Origin: Chryseobacterium culicis
Lineage (GTDB): Bacteria > Bacteroidota > Bacteroidia > Flavobacteriales > Weeksellaceae
Length of the DNA stretch: 64,000 nucleotides
Assembly (NCBI RefSeq): GCF_900108365.1
Contig: NZ_FNWQ01000001.1
Span: forward strand, 1,240,001-1,304,000
Reading direction: 5' to 3'
Positions 7,894 through 18,650 of the stretch are shown piece by piece. Each line of letters starts with the position of its first letter. The first letter of the stretch is position 1. A model generated the notes under the pieces. The model saw only the letters and a list, made by a program, of their open reading frames with translations, was not told the origin of the DNA and made no database searches. A program made the position numbers and the translations under genes.

Positions 7894-9300
7894 ATGGAAA
7901 ATATATCAGCAGCTCCAGAAACTCAAATTAAAGAGACCTCATTTTTATCTTTAAATCCATCTACTTTAGAGGTGATAGGTGAAGTGGCCAATACTTCGCG
8001 TGAGGAGATTGATGACAAAATTGAGAAAGCCCAAAAAGCCCAAAAACGATGGGCAGCAAGACCGGATGCGGAAAGAAAAGAGATTATATTAAAAGTAGCG
8101 GAAGCTTTACAGCAAAATTCAAAGCATCTCGCAGCATGGATTACCCGGGAACAGGGAAAACCGTTAAGCGGTCCCGGAGCCAATTTTGAAATGCAGGCCT
8201 GTGTAGGCTGGACTCAGGTTCCCGCCTCGCTGGATGTACCTGAAGAAATTGTTTTTGAAGACGAAACCAGGAAAGATATTTTATACAGAAACCCAATAGG
8301 AGTGGTGGCCGCCATTGCTCCATGGAACTGGCCTCTGATGATCGCCATCTGGCAGATTATTCCTTCACTCAGAATGGGAAATGCGGTGGTTATCAAACCT
8401 TCAGAGTATACAACTTTCTGCACGCAGGAGATGATCAAAGTAATTAACACGGTGCTTCCTGAGGATATTTTACAGGTAATTACCGGCAGAGGAGAAGTAG
8501 GAAGTTATCTTACCTCACACCCTGAAATTGGGAAGATTATGTTCACAGGATCCATTGCTACAGGAAAAAAAGTCATTGAAGCTTCTGTTAAAAATATGGC
8601 CCGTTTAACCCTTGAATGCGGAGGAAATGACGCAGGAATTATCTTACCGGGATTTGATGTCTCAAAGCATATTGATCAGCTGTTCTGGGCAGCTTTCCTG
8701 AATATGGGACAAACCTGCGCCTGTTTAAAAAGACTATACGTTCATGAAAATGATTACGAAAAAGTCGTTAAGGCCCTTACAGATTATTCCTCCCATATTC
8801 CGATGGGAGATGGAGCTGATGAAGCCAGTATATTAGGCCCTATTCAGAATAAAATGCAGTACGACAAAATTCTGGACCTGATTCTTGATTCAGAAAAAAA
8901 CGGAGCAGACGTTTTATTTAGAGGACAAAAGCCAGATCTGGAAGGATATTTTATTCCGGTTACGCTGATAGGAAATGTAGATAACGGACACAGAATTGTT
9001 GATGAAGAACAGTTTGGTCCGGTGCTCCCGATCATTCAATACAAAACACTGGAAGAAGCAATCACCAAAGCCAACAACTCGGAAAACGGGCTCGGAGCTT
9101 CCGTTTGGAGCGATGATCTTAACGAAGCTCAGAAAGTAGCTGCCCAGCTGCAGGCGGGAACCGTATGGATTAATCAGCATGGAGCGATCCACCCGTTGGT
9201 ACCGTTCGGAGGCGCAAAACAATCCGGCTATGGGGTGGAATTCGGAATTGAAGGATTAAAAGCAGTCAGCCTTCCTAAAGTAATCAGCATCAAAAAATAA
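7894..9300 (+). CDS. NAD(P)-dependent aldehyde dehydrogenase
   Basis: Oxidises an aldehyde to the acid. The ALDH fold is clear: IAPWNWPL near residue 143, the FTGSIATGKK nucleotide-binding turn, LTLECGGND containing the general-base Glu, and NMGQTCACLKR with the catalytic Cys. Length (468) is normal. The next gene, a GMC alcohol oxidoreductase, starts 17 bases after the stop, so the pair probably converts an alcohol to an acid in two steps. Substrate is not readable; betaine aldehyde is possible but the sequence is not close enough to the BetB signature for me to name it. Confidence 0.9.
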   Translation: MENISAAPETQIKETSFLSLNPSTLEVIGEVANTSREEIDDKIEKAQKAQKRWAARPDAERKEIILKVAEALQQNSKHLAAWITREQGKPLSGPGANFEMQACVGWTQVPASLDVPEEIVFEDETRKDILYRNPIGVVAAIAPWNWPLMIAIWQIIPSLRMGNAVVIKPSEYTTFCTQEMIKVINTVLPEDILQVITGRGEVGSYLTSHPEIGKIMFTGSIATGKKVIEASVKNMARLTLECGGNDAGIILPGFDVSKHIDQLFWAAFLNMGQTCACLKRLYVHENDYEKVVKALTDYSSHIPMGDGADEASILGPIQNKMQYDKILDLILDSEKNGADVLFRGQKPDLEGYFIPVTLIGNVDNGHRIVDEEQFGPVLPIIQYKTLEEAITKANNSENGLGASVWSDDLNEAQKVAAQLQAGTVWINQHGAIHPLVPFGGAKQSGYGVEFGIEGLKAVSLPKVISIKK

Positions 9301-9317
9301 AAATCAAATTAAAACTC

Positions 9318-10871
9318 ATGAAATACGATTTTATCATTGTCGGATCCGGCTCGGCGGGAGCTGTGATAGCAAACAGATTAAGCGAAAATGAAAATATAAA
9401 TGTGCTCCTTCTGGAGGCCGGCCCTGATGATCAGGTTGCTGAAGTGCAGCAACAGGCAGGGTGGCCCGCGATCTGGAATACAGAGAGAGACTGGGCATAT
9501 CACACCGTTGCACAGGAACATGCGGGAGGAAACACCAGGTATTGGCCTCGGGGTAAGACATTGGGAGGCTCAAGTTCTATTAATGGAATGATTTACATCA
9601 GAGGACATCGGCAGGATTATGATCACTGGGCTTATAACGGATGTGTGGGATGGGACTGGGAAAGCGTTTTACCGTACTTTAAAAAATCAGAGACCCATGA
9701 AGAAGGCGAAGATGACATTCATGGAGGGGACGGACCACTTTTTGTAAGCCGCATCAAACGGCCAAATGCCATTTCAATAAGCGCGATAGAAGCCTGTAGG
9801 GAACTCGGATATCCTCTGACCGATGATTTTAACAAAGAAATCTGGGGGGCAGGTCTTAATCACCTCAGTGTCGGAAAAGATAATAAAAGATGTTCTACTG
9901 CAAAAGCGTTCCTGGATCCTGTGAAATCAAGGGCTAATCTGCATATTCATACCCATGCTTTGGCTCAGAAACTCATTTTTGAAGGAGATGAATGTATTGG
10001 AGTTCAGTATTTGAAAGACGGTGAATTAATAGAAGCAAAAGCAGAAAAAGAAGTCATTGTATCCTGTGGAACCATAGAATCTGCCAAACTTCTGATGCTT
10101 TCCGGAATTGGTGACAAACAGGAACTGGAATCAGTAGGCATTTCAGTGGTAAAAGACCTTAAAGGTGTTGGTAAAAACCTTCAGGACCATCTGTTGACGA
10201 GCGTTATTTTTAAAGCTAAAAAAGAAATTCCTGCTCCGGAAGCCAATTTGCTGGAAGCTCAGTTATTCTGGAAAAGCAAAGAAAAAATGGCGTTCCCGGA
10301 TCTGCAGCCTTTATTCATGGGACTTCCTTATTACAGTCCGGGCTTCACAGGACCGGAAAATGCCTTTACATTCTGCGCAGGATTTATAAGACCCGCCAGT
10401 AAGGGATACATCAGACTGACTTCTTCCGACCCTTCTGTATCACCGGAAATTAATCCGATGTATCTTTCAGAAGAATCTGATCTTGAAGCATTGTATCAGT
10501 GCGTTGAAATATGCCGTAAAATGGGCAAAACTGAAGCCATGAAAGAATGGAATGACGGTGAAATCTATCCGGGAGAAGGAAAAACAAAAGAAGAAGTCAT
10601 TGATTATATCAAAAAATCATGCTCCACCTACCATCATATGACCGGAACATGCAAAATGGGAATCGACAGCCTTTCTGTAGTGGATCCTAGGCTGAAAGTG
10701 TACGGAATAAAGGGATTAAGGGTAGCGGACGCCTCTGTTATGCCGGATGTAGTTTCAGGAAATACCAATGCACCTACCATCATGATTGGTGAAAAAGCAG
10801 CCGATATGATCAAAGAAGATCATCATCTGAAAGCTTCCGGTTCGTCGGAAAAGTTAACACGTGTTTTGTAA
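9318..10871 (+). CDS. GMC family FAD-dependent oxidoreductase
   Basis: FAD-binding GMC oxidoreductase (choline/alcohol dehydrogenase superfamily). The N-terminus has the dinucleotide motif GSGSAG; GKTLGGSSSINGMIYIRGH is GMC signature 1 and GTIESAKLLMLSGIG signature 2. The C-terminal half has YHHMTGTCKMG and VADASVMPDVVSGNTNAP, which carry the catalytic His/Asn region. Length 517. It is co-transcribed with the ALDH gene, and a terminator follows at 10893. It should supply the aldehyde used by the upstream enzyme. Substrate unknown. Confidence 0.92.
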   Translation: MKYDFIIVGSGSAGAVIANRLSENENINVLLLEAGPDDQVAEVQQQAGWPAIWNTERDWAYHTVAQEHAGGNTRYWPRGKTLGGSSSINGMIYIRGHRQDYDHWAYNGCVGWDWESVLPYFKKSETHEEGEDDIHGGDGPLFVSRIKRPNAISISAIEACRELGYPLTDDFNKEIWGAGLNHLSVGKDNKRCSTAKAFLDPVKSRANLHIHTHALAQKLIFEGDECIGVQYLKDGELIEAKAEKEVIVSCGTIESAKLLMLSGIGDKQELESVGISVVKDLKGVGKNLQDHLLTSVIFKAKKEIPAPEANLLEAQLFWKSKEKMAFPDLQPLFMGLPYYSPGFTGPENAFTFCAGFIRPASKGYIRLTSSDPSVSPEINPMYLSEESDLEALYQCVEICRKMGKTEAMKEWNDGEIYPGEGKTKEEVIDYIKKSCSTYHHMTGTCKMGIDSLSVVDPRLKVYGIKGLRVADASVMPDVVSGNTNAPTIMIGEKAADMIKEDHHLKASGSSEKLTRVL

Positions 10872-10892
10872 GCAGGCTTTAGAACCTGAATG

Positions 10893-10924
10893 AACCGTTT
10901 CATGAGGGATGAAACGGTTTTTTT
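10893..10924 (+). terminator. intrinsic terminator of ALDH/GMC operon
   Basis: A perfect 11-bp stem (AACCGTTTCAT with ATGAAACGGTT) and a gaggg loop are followed by a T run. Confidence 0.92.
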
Positions 10925-10943
10925 ATCAAAAATTTTAAGATTG

Positions 10944-10977
10944 TTGAGATCAGAAAAGGCCGTAGCACTTACCTTTG
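10944..10977 (+). promoter_or_regulatory. thioesterase promoter
   Basis: TACCTTTG at 10970-10977 matches the Bacteroidota -7 box exactly. A TTG at 10944-10946 lies 23 nt upstream, slightly long for the -33 spacing. Confidence 0.5.
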
Positions 10978-10993
10978 TTTAAAATAACATTTC

Positions 10994-11416
10994 ATGACAC
11001 CAGAAAAAAAGAAACTCATTACAGACAGCTTCGGACGTTCGGAAACCTTACAGTTTTATAAAGCAGAACTGCTGGAAGTGGAAACCGATTTTATATCCAT
11101 GAAGATTCCTAAAATGGAAATGATGACCAGAAAAGCCGGAATGTTCAACGGCGCCATGATCGCCTCTCTGGTAGATGTTTCTTCAGGATATGCCGCAGTG
11201 AGCCACTATCCGGAAGACTGCTATGTAGTGACCGTTGAATTGAAAGTGAATTATCTTCGTCCTGCAATGGGCGATGCGCTCGTATCAAAATCTTATGTGA
11301 TCAAGGGCGGAGGAAAAATTGTTGTAGTAAGAACAGAAATCTATGTTCAGACAGAAGGATCTGATTCTGAAAGCCATGTAGCCACTTCACTGGTAACCAT
11401 GATGAAAATAAAGTAA
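10994..11416 (+). CDS. PaaI-family hotdog thioesterase
   Basis: A 140-residue single hotdog domain. MFNGAMIASLVDVSSGYAA matches the active-site helix of the PaaI/ComA-type acyl-CoA thioesterases, where the Asp of LVD is the expected catalytic acid. VTVELKVNYLRPA and ATSLVTMM are the typical central and last strands. It stands between two terminators with its own promoter, so it is probably a monocistron. The acyl-CoA substrate is unknown. Confidence 0.85.
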   Translation: MTPEKKKLITDSFGRSETLQFYKAELLEVETDFISMKIPKMEMMTRKAGMFNGAMIASLVDVSSGYAAVSHYPEDCYVVTVELKVNYLRPAMGDALVSKSYVIKGGGKIVVVRTEIYVQTEGSDSESHVATSLVTMMKIK

Positions 11417-11533
11417 GACAGAAACGGTAATAAAAAACAAATTATTCCTAAAATAAAGGATTTCAAAGGTTTTTTTCCCCAGAAATGGAATACCTTTTGC
11501 TCCTTATACAGCATAACATTAAAAAATAACTCA

Positions 11534-11878
11534 ATGAACTTAATTATCCGATTATTTATTACGGCAATTGTTGCTTATCTTTTAACGAAAATCTTACCGG
11601 GAGTACACTTTGAAGGTTTTTCTTCAGCCATCATCTTTGCAATTGTGCTGGGTGTTCTTAACATATTTGTAAAGCCTATTCTGAGTCTGTTTGGTCTTCC
11701 TTTAACGATTCTTACTTTAGGATTCTTTGCACTGGTAATTAATGCTGCAATTATCCTGATTGCAGACTATTTTATAGACAGCATGGTTGTAGATGGTTTC
11801 TGGTGGGCATTTATCTTCAGTATATTATTATCAATCGTAACCTCCCTTGCGAACTCAATGTTCTCAGATGGAGAATAA
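11534..11878 (+). CDS. phage holin family (4TM) membrane protein, YvlD-like
   Basis: A 114-residue protein with four hydrophobic helices (about 3-20, 27-45, 53-80 and 92-108) and the family pattern LGVLNIFVKPILSLFGLPLTILTLG. It belongs to the 4TM 'phage holin superfamily IV' (PF04020), also called YvlD. In chromosomal contexts these are small inner-membrane proteins of unknown role; no phage genes are nearby, so the holin name should not be taken as lysis function. Confidence 0.85.
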   Translation: MNLIIRLFITAIVAYLLTKILPGVHFEGFSSAIIFAIVLGVLNIFVKPILSLFGLPLTILTLGFFALVINAAIILIADYFIDSMVVDGFWWAFIFSILLSIVTSLANSMFSDGE

Positions 11879-11899
11879 AATATAAATAATACCCTCATC

Positions 11900-11933
11900 A
11901 ATAGGCTGCCCAAACGGGCAGCCTATTCTTTTC
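11900..11933 (+). terminator. hairpin terminator after 4TM protein
   Basis: A perfect 12-bp stem (AATAGGCTGCCC 11900-11911 with 11916-11927) and an aaac loop are followed by a short T-rich tail (cttttc). Confidence 0.75.
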
Positions 11934-12079
11934 CCGGGAAGGGGTGCGGCTCTGTAAAGTGAGAATACAGACAAACAGAAAATTCGCATATGTAAAAGTT
12001 CTGTGTTTTTTCCGAGAAAGCTTTTCCATCAAAAAAGAATTTTAATGTTAATTCTTTCGTCCGTTTTTATTTTAAATAT

Positions 12080-12142
12080 TAACTTTGGCAATCTTTGAAT
12101 GTAATAAAAGGATCTCTTGAAATGATGACCATTTCAAAGATC
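12080..12142 (+). promoter_or_regulatory. S9 peptidase promoter and 5'-leader hairpin
   Basis: TAACTTTG at 12080-12087 is an exact -7 box, predicting a start near 12093 and a leader of about 70 nt. The leader holds a long hairpin: 12111-12124 (GATCTCTTGAAATG) pairs with 12130-12142 (CATTTCAAAGATC) with one bulged base. The 23 nt between the hairpin and the start codon are unpaired. It may set mRNA stability or translation. Confidence 0.55.
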
Positions 12143-12164
12143 TGTTAAAAATGAATATCAACAT

Positions 12165-14159
12165 ATGAAACTTAAGTACAGTCTGCTGGCTTTGGCAGCT
12201 CCGCTTTTAATGAATGCACAACAAGTAATGACGCCTGAAATTCTTTGGACTTTGAAAAAAGTTGGAGTACAGGCAGTTTCACCAGATCAGGGTTCTCTTA
12301 TCTACAAAGTAGGACAGGTAGATCTGAAAACAGAGAAAACAAAAAACGAGAACTACTTTCTGAATGTTCTTAATAATCAGTCTTCCAAAATTGATTTCGG
12401 TAAAAAAGCCCTTATTCAGTGGGATAAAAACGGAATCTATGCTCAGGAAGGAGATAAAATTTTTCTTTCCAAAGATGCCGGAAAAACCTGGTCAGAATTC
12501 TACACCATCGGTGACGCAGACAATATCGTAATTGCTCCGGATGGGAAGAAAATTGCCTTCAGCAAGCAGGTATTGGTTGAGAAAGTAATGGGGAAAGACA
12601 AATTCAGCGATACGCCTAAAACTACGGCTCAGGTTTATACAGACCTTAACCACAGACACTGGGACTATTTCAATGAAGGAAAATACAATCACGTATTTGT
12701 AGTGAACACTTCTGATAAAGCAGATGCGGCTAAAGATCTTCTGGAAGGGAAAACCTGGGATTCTCCTCAAAGGCCTTTCGGTGGAGCCGAAGACTTTATC
12801 TGGAGCCCGGATTCTGCACAGCTTTTGTATGTGACAAAACCTAAAAGCGGAAAAGAGTATGCTACAAGTACCAATACCGATATCTTTGCTTACGATCTGG
12901 CATCAGGAACAACTAAAAACCTTACAGAATCAAACAAAGGATATGATGTCAACCCAAAATTCAGCCCGGACGGAAAATCCCTGATCTGGCAGAGTATGGC
13001 CAGAGACGGATATGAAGCTGATAAAAATGATGTGAAAATCCTTGACTGGAAGTCCGGGAAAACCACAAATCTTACATCAGGCTGGGACGAAAGTGTTTCC
13101 GGCGATGTATTCTGGGGAGCAGATTCAAAGACAATTTACTTCACGGCAGCATTCAGAGGAACAAAACAGCTTTTCTCGCTGGATTCAAAATCCGCAAAAG
13201 TACAGCAGATCACCAAAGGAGATTTTGATGTAAATGAAATCTTCACAGACAATAAATCTTCTCTTTTGGTTGGAAGAACAGATGTAAACCATGCTACAGA
13301 GCTATTCTCCGTCAATGTTAAAAACGGAGAAATGAAGCAGGTGACTGAAGCAAACAAAGAAACATACGCCAAGTTAGCTCAAGGGAAATCTGAGCTTAAA
13401 ATGGTGAAAACTTCAGACGGTAAAGAAATGGGGGTTTGGTTCCACTATCCGCCTAACTTTGACCCGAATAAAAAATATCCGACTTTGGTGTACTGCCAGG
13501 GTGGACCGCAGTCTGCGCTTACTCAGTTTTTCAGCGTAAGATGGAATTTTGCCCTAATGACGGCGAACGATTATATCGTAGTGGCTCCCAACAGAAGGGG
13601 TATGCCGGGCTGGGGAACAAAATGGAACGAAGAAATTTCAAGAGACTGGGGCGGACAGCCTATGAGAGATTATCTGGCAGCAACTGATTTTGCGAAAACT
13701 TTACCATACGTAGATGGTGAAAGGGTAGCAGCGGTAGGCGCCAGCTACGGAGGATACAGCGTATTTATGCTGGCGGGAATTCATGAAAACAGATTCAAAA
13801 CATTCATCGCCCATGATGGATTATTTGATATGAAATCATGGTATCTGACGACAGAAGAGCTTTGGTTTGCCAACTGGGATCTTGGCTCGCCATGGGAAAA
13901 ACCACTTCCTAAAGCTTATACAGAATTTAATCCAAGTAATTTTGTGGAAAAGTGGAATAAACCTATTATGATTGTTCAGGGGGGAATTGATTTCCGTGTT
14001 CCTTATGAGCAGGGGCAGGAAGCTTTCCAGGCTGCAAAACTAAGAGGATTGAAATCTAAGCTGGTGTATTTCCCGAACGAAAACCACTGGGTACTTCATC
14101 CGCAAAACGGACTGGTATGGCAGAGAGAATTCTTCGACTGGCTGAAGGAAACTTTATAA
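12165..14159 (+). CDS. S9 family prolyl-oligopeptidase-type peptidase, DPP5-like
   Basis: Exported serine peptidase that cleaves dipeptides from peptide N-termini, in the manner of the Porphyromonas DPP5 group. Signal peptide at residues 1-19 (…LLMNAQ). Residues 25-390 form a beta-propeller with repeated WSPDS/FSPDG blades; the C-terminal alpha/beta hydrolase has the nucleophile in GASYGG (Ser527), the acid in GGIDFRVP (Asp609) and His641 in NENHW. Length 664 fits the periplasmic DPP5 group. It probably supports growth on peptides by an asaccharolytic or proteolytic flavobacterium. Confidence 0.9.
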   Translation: MKLKYSLLALAAPLLMNAQQVMTPEILWTLKKVGVQAVSPDQGSLIYKVGQVDLKTEKTKNENYFLNVLNNQSSKIDFGKKALIQWDKNGIYAQEGDKIFLSKDAGKTWSEFYTIGDADNIVIAPDGKKIAFSKQVLVEKVMGKDKFSDTPKTTAQVYTDLNHRHWDYFNEGKYNHVFVVNTSDKADAAKDLLEGKTWDSPQRPFGGAEDFIWSPDSAQLLYVTKPKSGKEYATSTNTDIFAYDLASGTTKNLTESNKGYDVNPKFSPDGKSLIWQSMARDGYEADKNDVKILDWKSGKTTNLTSGWDESVSGDVFWGADSKTIYFTAAFRGTKQLFSLDSKSAKVQQITKGDFDVNEIFTDNKSSLLVGRTDVNHATELFSVNVKNGEMKQVTEANKETYAKLAQGKSELKMVKTSDGKEMGVWFHYPPNFDPNKKYPTLVYCQGGPQSALTQFFSVRWNFALMTANDYIVVAPNRRGMPGWGTKWNEEISRDWGGQPMRDYLAATDFAKTLPYVDGERVAAVGASYGGYSVFMLAGIHENRFKTFIAHDGLFDMKSWYLTTEELWFANWDLGSPWEKPLPKAYTEFNPSNFVEKWNKPIMIVQGGIDFRVPYEQGQEAFQAAKLRGLKSKLVYFPNENHWVLHPQNGLVWQREFFDWLKETL

Positions 14160-14182
14160 GGAAAAATATAAAAAATCAATAG

Positions 14183-14227
14183 AAACGGGCTATTATCCTG
14201 AGTGCAGACGAAGGAAGCCCGTTTTTT
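14183..14227 (+). terminator. intrinsic terminator after S9 peptidase
   Basis: AAACGGGCT (14183-14191) pairs with AGCCCGTTT (14216-14224) across a 24-nt loop and is followed by seven T. Confidence 0.75.
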
Positions 14228-14323
14228 TATGCCCAAAAACCCTATTGCTTTAGCCCAACCTCAATAACTTCTTTCTTCAAACTCCCAGCTTCCAGCTTCC
14301 TCATCTGCAAGAAATAAAATCTT

Positions 14324-14331
14324 TATATTTG
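14324..14331 (+). promoter_or_regulatory. -7 box directly before the glycosylase start
   Basis: TATATTTG is an exact -7 box, but it ends at the base before the first ATG (14332). If it is used, the transcript would have almost no leader. No TTG at the expected -33 position is visible, so it could also be chance. Confidence 0.35.
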
Positions 14332-14826
14332 ATGATGCAAAACCGTATTTCTTCATTTCCTCCCATTATTGATGCTCACTCTGAAATTTTAATTTTAGGA
14401 TCAATTCCCGGAGTGAAATCACTGGAAAAACAGCAATATTATGCCCATCCGCAAAACAAATTCTGGAAAATCATTTTTGAACTGGTGAGCGAGCCGTTTA
14501 CAGAGGATTACACCCAAAGAATTCAGACCATTAAGAAATATCATATCGCGCTATGGGATGTCATTGATTCCTGTGAGAGAAAAGGAAGCCTTGATTCTGA
14601 AATCAGAAATGAAGAAGCCAATCAGATTGCTGAGCTGCTCGAGCAACATCCAAATATCAAAGCCATTTTCTGCAACGGCGGGAAATCCTACAAAAACGTA
14701 CAGAAACTGCTCGGGAAAGATTATAAACTGCCCATTTTTTTATTGCCTTCTACCAGTCCGCTTCATACCGTTTCTTTTGAGAAGAAGCTGGAAGACTGGA
14801 AGAGGATTTTGGAGTTTTTGGTTTGA
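14332..14826 (+). CDS. DNA-deoxyinosine glycosylase (uracil-DNA glycosylase superfamily)
   Basis: Base-excision repair enzyme that removes hypoxanthine and/or mismatched uracil. LILGSIPGVKSLEKQQYYAH followed by NKFW is the superfamily motif 1 region of the deoxyinosine-glycosylase family (TIGR04274), and LPSTSPLHT is motif 2. Length 164 is typical. The longer reading frame begins with a TTG at 14329 that lies in a promoter-like box, so I start at ATG 14332; ATG 14335 is equally possible. Confidence 0.9.
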   Translation: MMQNRISSFPPIIDAHSEILILGSIPGVKSLEKQQYYAHPQNKFWKIIFELVSEPFTEDYTQRIQTIKKYHIALWDVIDSCERKGSLDSEIRNEEANQIAELLEQHPNIKAIFCNGGKSYKNVQKLLGKDYKLPIFLLPSTSPLHTVSFEKKLEDWKRILEFLV

Positions 14827-15060
14827 GAAAGTTTGAGAGTAGTAGGTTTTTAGAGTTTTAGATTGGTTGCGAGATTTCGAGTTTAGAGTTTTCGGGATGC
14901 GAATTTTAGGCTGAAATTTTAGATTTTTTTATGAAAAGACAAACTAGGCACTTTATTTATCCGTACACCTTGTCATTCCGCATGAATCTATGCGCTTACA
15001 AGCCAAACCCTCTAACCCTCAAGCCCTCCGACTCTCAAACTCATTTGCTCCCAAGTATTC
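14827..15060. repeat. low-complexity intergenic tract
   Basis: Plus-strand TTTGAGAG/TTTTAGAG-like words up to about 14930 give way to CCCTCAAGCCCTC-like words at 15005-15045. The same degenerate words recur at 18410-18560 and 2721-2740. The last part overlaps the end of the sugar-kinase gene and supplies its final residues. No gene of its own is supported. Confidence 0.5.
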
Positions 15061-16064
15061 CGTCAACCCCTTTAACAGCTCCAGCTGGTTTTTTGTCCGG
15101 TCCAGATTATGTTCCGGGTATTTTGTAGAATAATAGGTGCTTCCGTTCAGATAATCTGTTAGAAAGCGGATTTCCTGAATATAAATAGCGACTTGCGCTG
15201 CATAATCAAGATTTTCAGATTCTTCCGGTGTCAGTTTTTCCTTTAAATAAAACAAAAACCCCTCTTTTACCACCTTATACATTTCGGGATTGAAATTGTT
15301 TACAGCTTTTCCGTCGTCTTCTTTCGTTGTATTGGTATAAGACTGGATCATTGTTCCAAAATCATATAAAACAGGAGCCATCATCATGGTATCCAGATCA
15401 ATCACCGCCAGCGGTTTATGATTTTGATCGAAAAGAATATTGCTGATTTTTACATCCGCATGGATAATTCTCTTAGGAATCTGATTGTTCTTCTCCATGT
15501 GAATCCATTGGTCTGGCAATGACAGAAGCCGGTTGGTGATTTCGATTTCTGCTCTGGCATTTTCCTTTAAGTGAGGCGAAGCATTTTTTAATGAGTTTTT
15601 ATATTCTGTGACCCTTTTTTCAAAATTGAGAAAATCAGGTAAGGAATCTTCAATGGCCGGAAGTTGTTCGGTATTCACAGTATTCAGAAAATAACTGAAA
15701 GTTTTAGCCGCTTCAAAAGCCGCCTCCAATGACGGAGCGGAAAGAAAAGTCATACTGTTCTCTACGAAGCTCAGCATACGCCAGGGCATGCCGTTTCCAT
15801 CTTCTATCAAAAACGAATGGGTCAGAGACGGGATGGGCTCAATAATTTGAAAATGATAATCGTTGGTCCTGAGAATTTCATTGATCATCAGATGATTATT
15901 GACAATTACTTCGGGCTGCTTAAATACATGGCTGTTGATTTTCTGGAGGATAAATCTTTTATTGCGGTCTTTATCCTCCAGAAGATAAGTTGTATTAATT
16001 AAACCATCGGTAATGGGAGTAAGCTTATAATTATTTGTACCGATAAACGCATTCACAATCTCAT

Positions 16065-16074
<10 letters not shown>
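15019..16074 (-). CDS. sugar 1-kinase of the aminoglycoside-phosphotransferase fold (NahK-like)
   Basis: Protein-kinase-like small-molecule kinase: the catalytic loop is HADVKISNILF (Brenner motif HxDxxxxN) and the metal-binding DLD is in LAVIDLDTMM. The N-terminal ITDGLINTTYLL resembles the glycine loop of N-acetylhexosamine 1-kinases. Its start overlaps the upstream nucleotidyltransferase stop by 10 bases, so translation is coupled. With GH109 first in the operon, GalNAc (or GlcNAc) is the likely substrate, giving the sugar 1-phosphate. The last seven residues (EFESRRA) are encoded by an intergenic repeat tract, which suggests the original stop was lost. Confidence 0.75.
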
Positions 16075-18366
<2,292 letters not shown>

Positions 18367-18409
18367 CTATTTTTTTCCTAAATATATTAAAACTTTTGTA
18401 AATCCCGGT

Positions 18410-18560
18410 GGCGTGAGAGATAGTAAGTTAGAGGGTGAAGAGTTTGAGAGTTTGAGAGTTTTGTGATGCGGGGTTTGGGGTTTCGGGGTGTTGAGTGGGA
18501 GAGCTTCAGAGTAGGAGGGTTTGGGGGTTCAGGGTTTGGGATGCGAGTTGGAAGATGAAA
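18410..18560. repeat. low-complexity GTTTGAGAG/GGGGTTT tract
   Basis: Degenerate repeats of TTTGAGAG, GGGTTTGGGG and similar words. Read on the minus strand they make an 82-codon proline- and serine-rich frame that I do not accept as a gene. Confidence 0.5.
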
Positions 18561-18650
18561 GCGCAGATTTTCTGTAGGAATCTGAACATTGCATATTGCC
18601 TCCGGAAGAGAATTCTGGATGCTCTGCAATTTCACCCTTTCGCCTAAAAA

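Noticed and set aside
7894..10871. Naming the ALDH/GMC pair betB/betA (choline to betaine)
   Set aside because: Motifs are family-wide; no BetI regulator or choline transporter, and the adjacent regulator is AraC type.
11534..11878. Prophage remnant because of the 'holin' family name
   Set aside because: No other phage gene nearby; this 4TM family is a common chromosomal protein.
18387..18635. 82-codon proline-rich minus-strand frame
   Set aside because: Made entirely by the low-complexity TTTGAGAG/GGGTTT tract; the composition is that of repeats and not protein.
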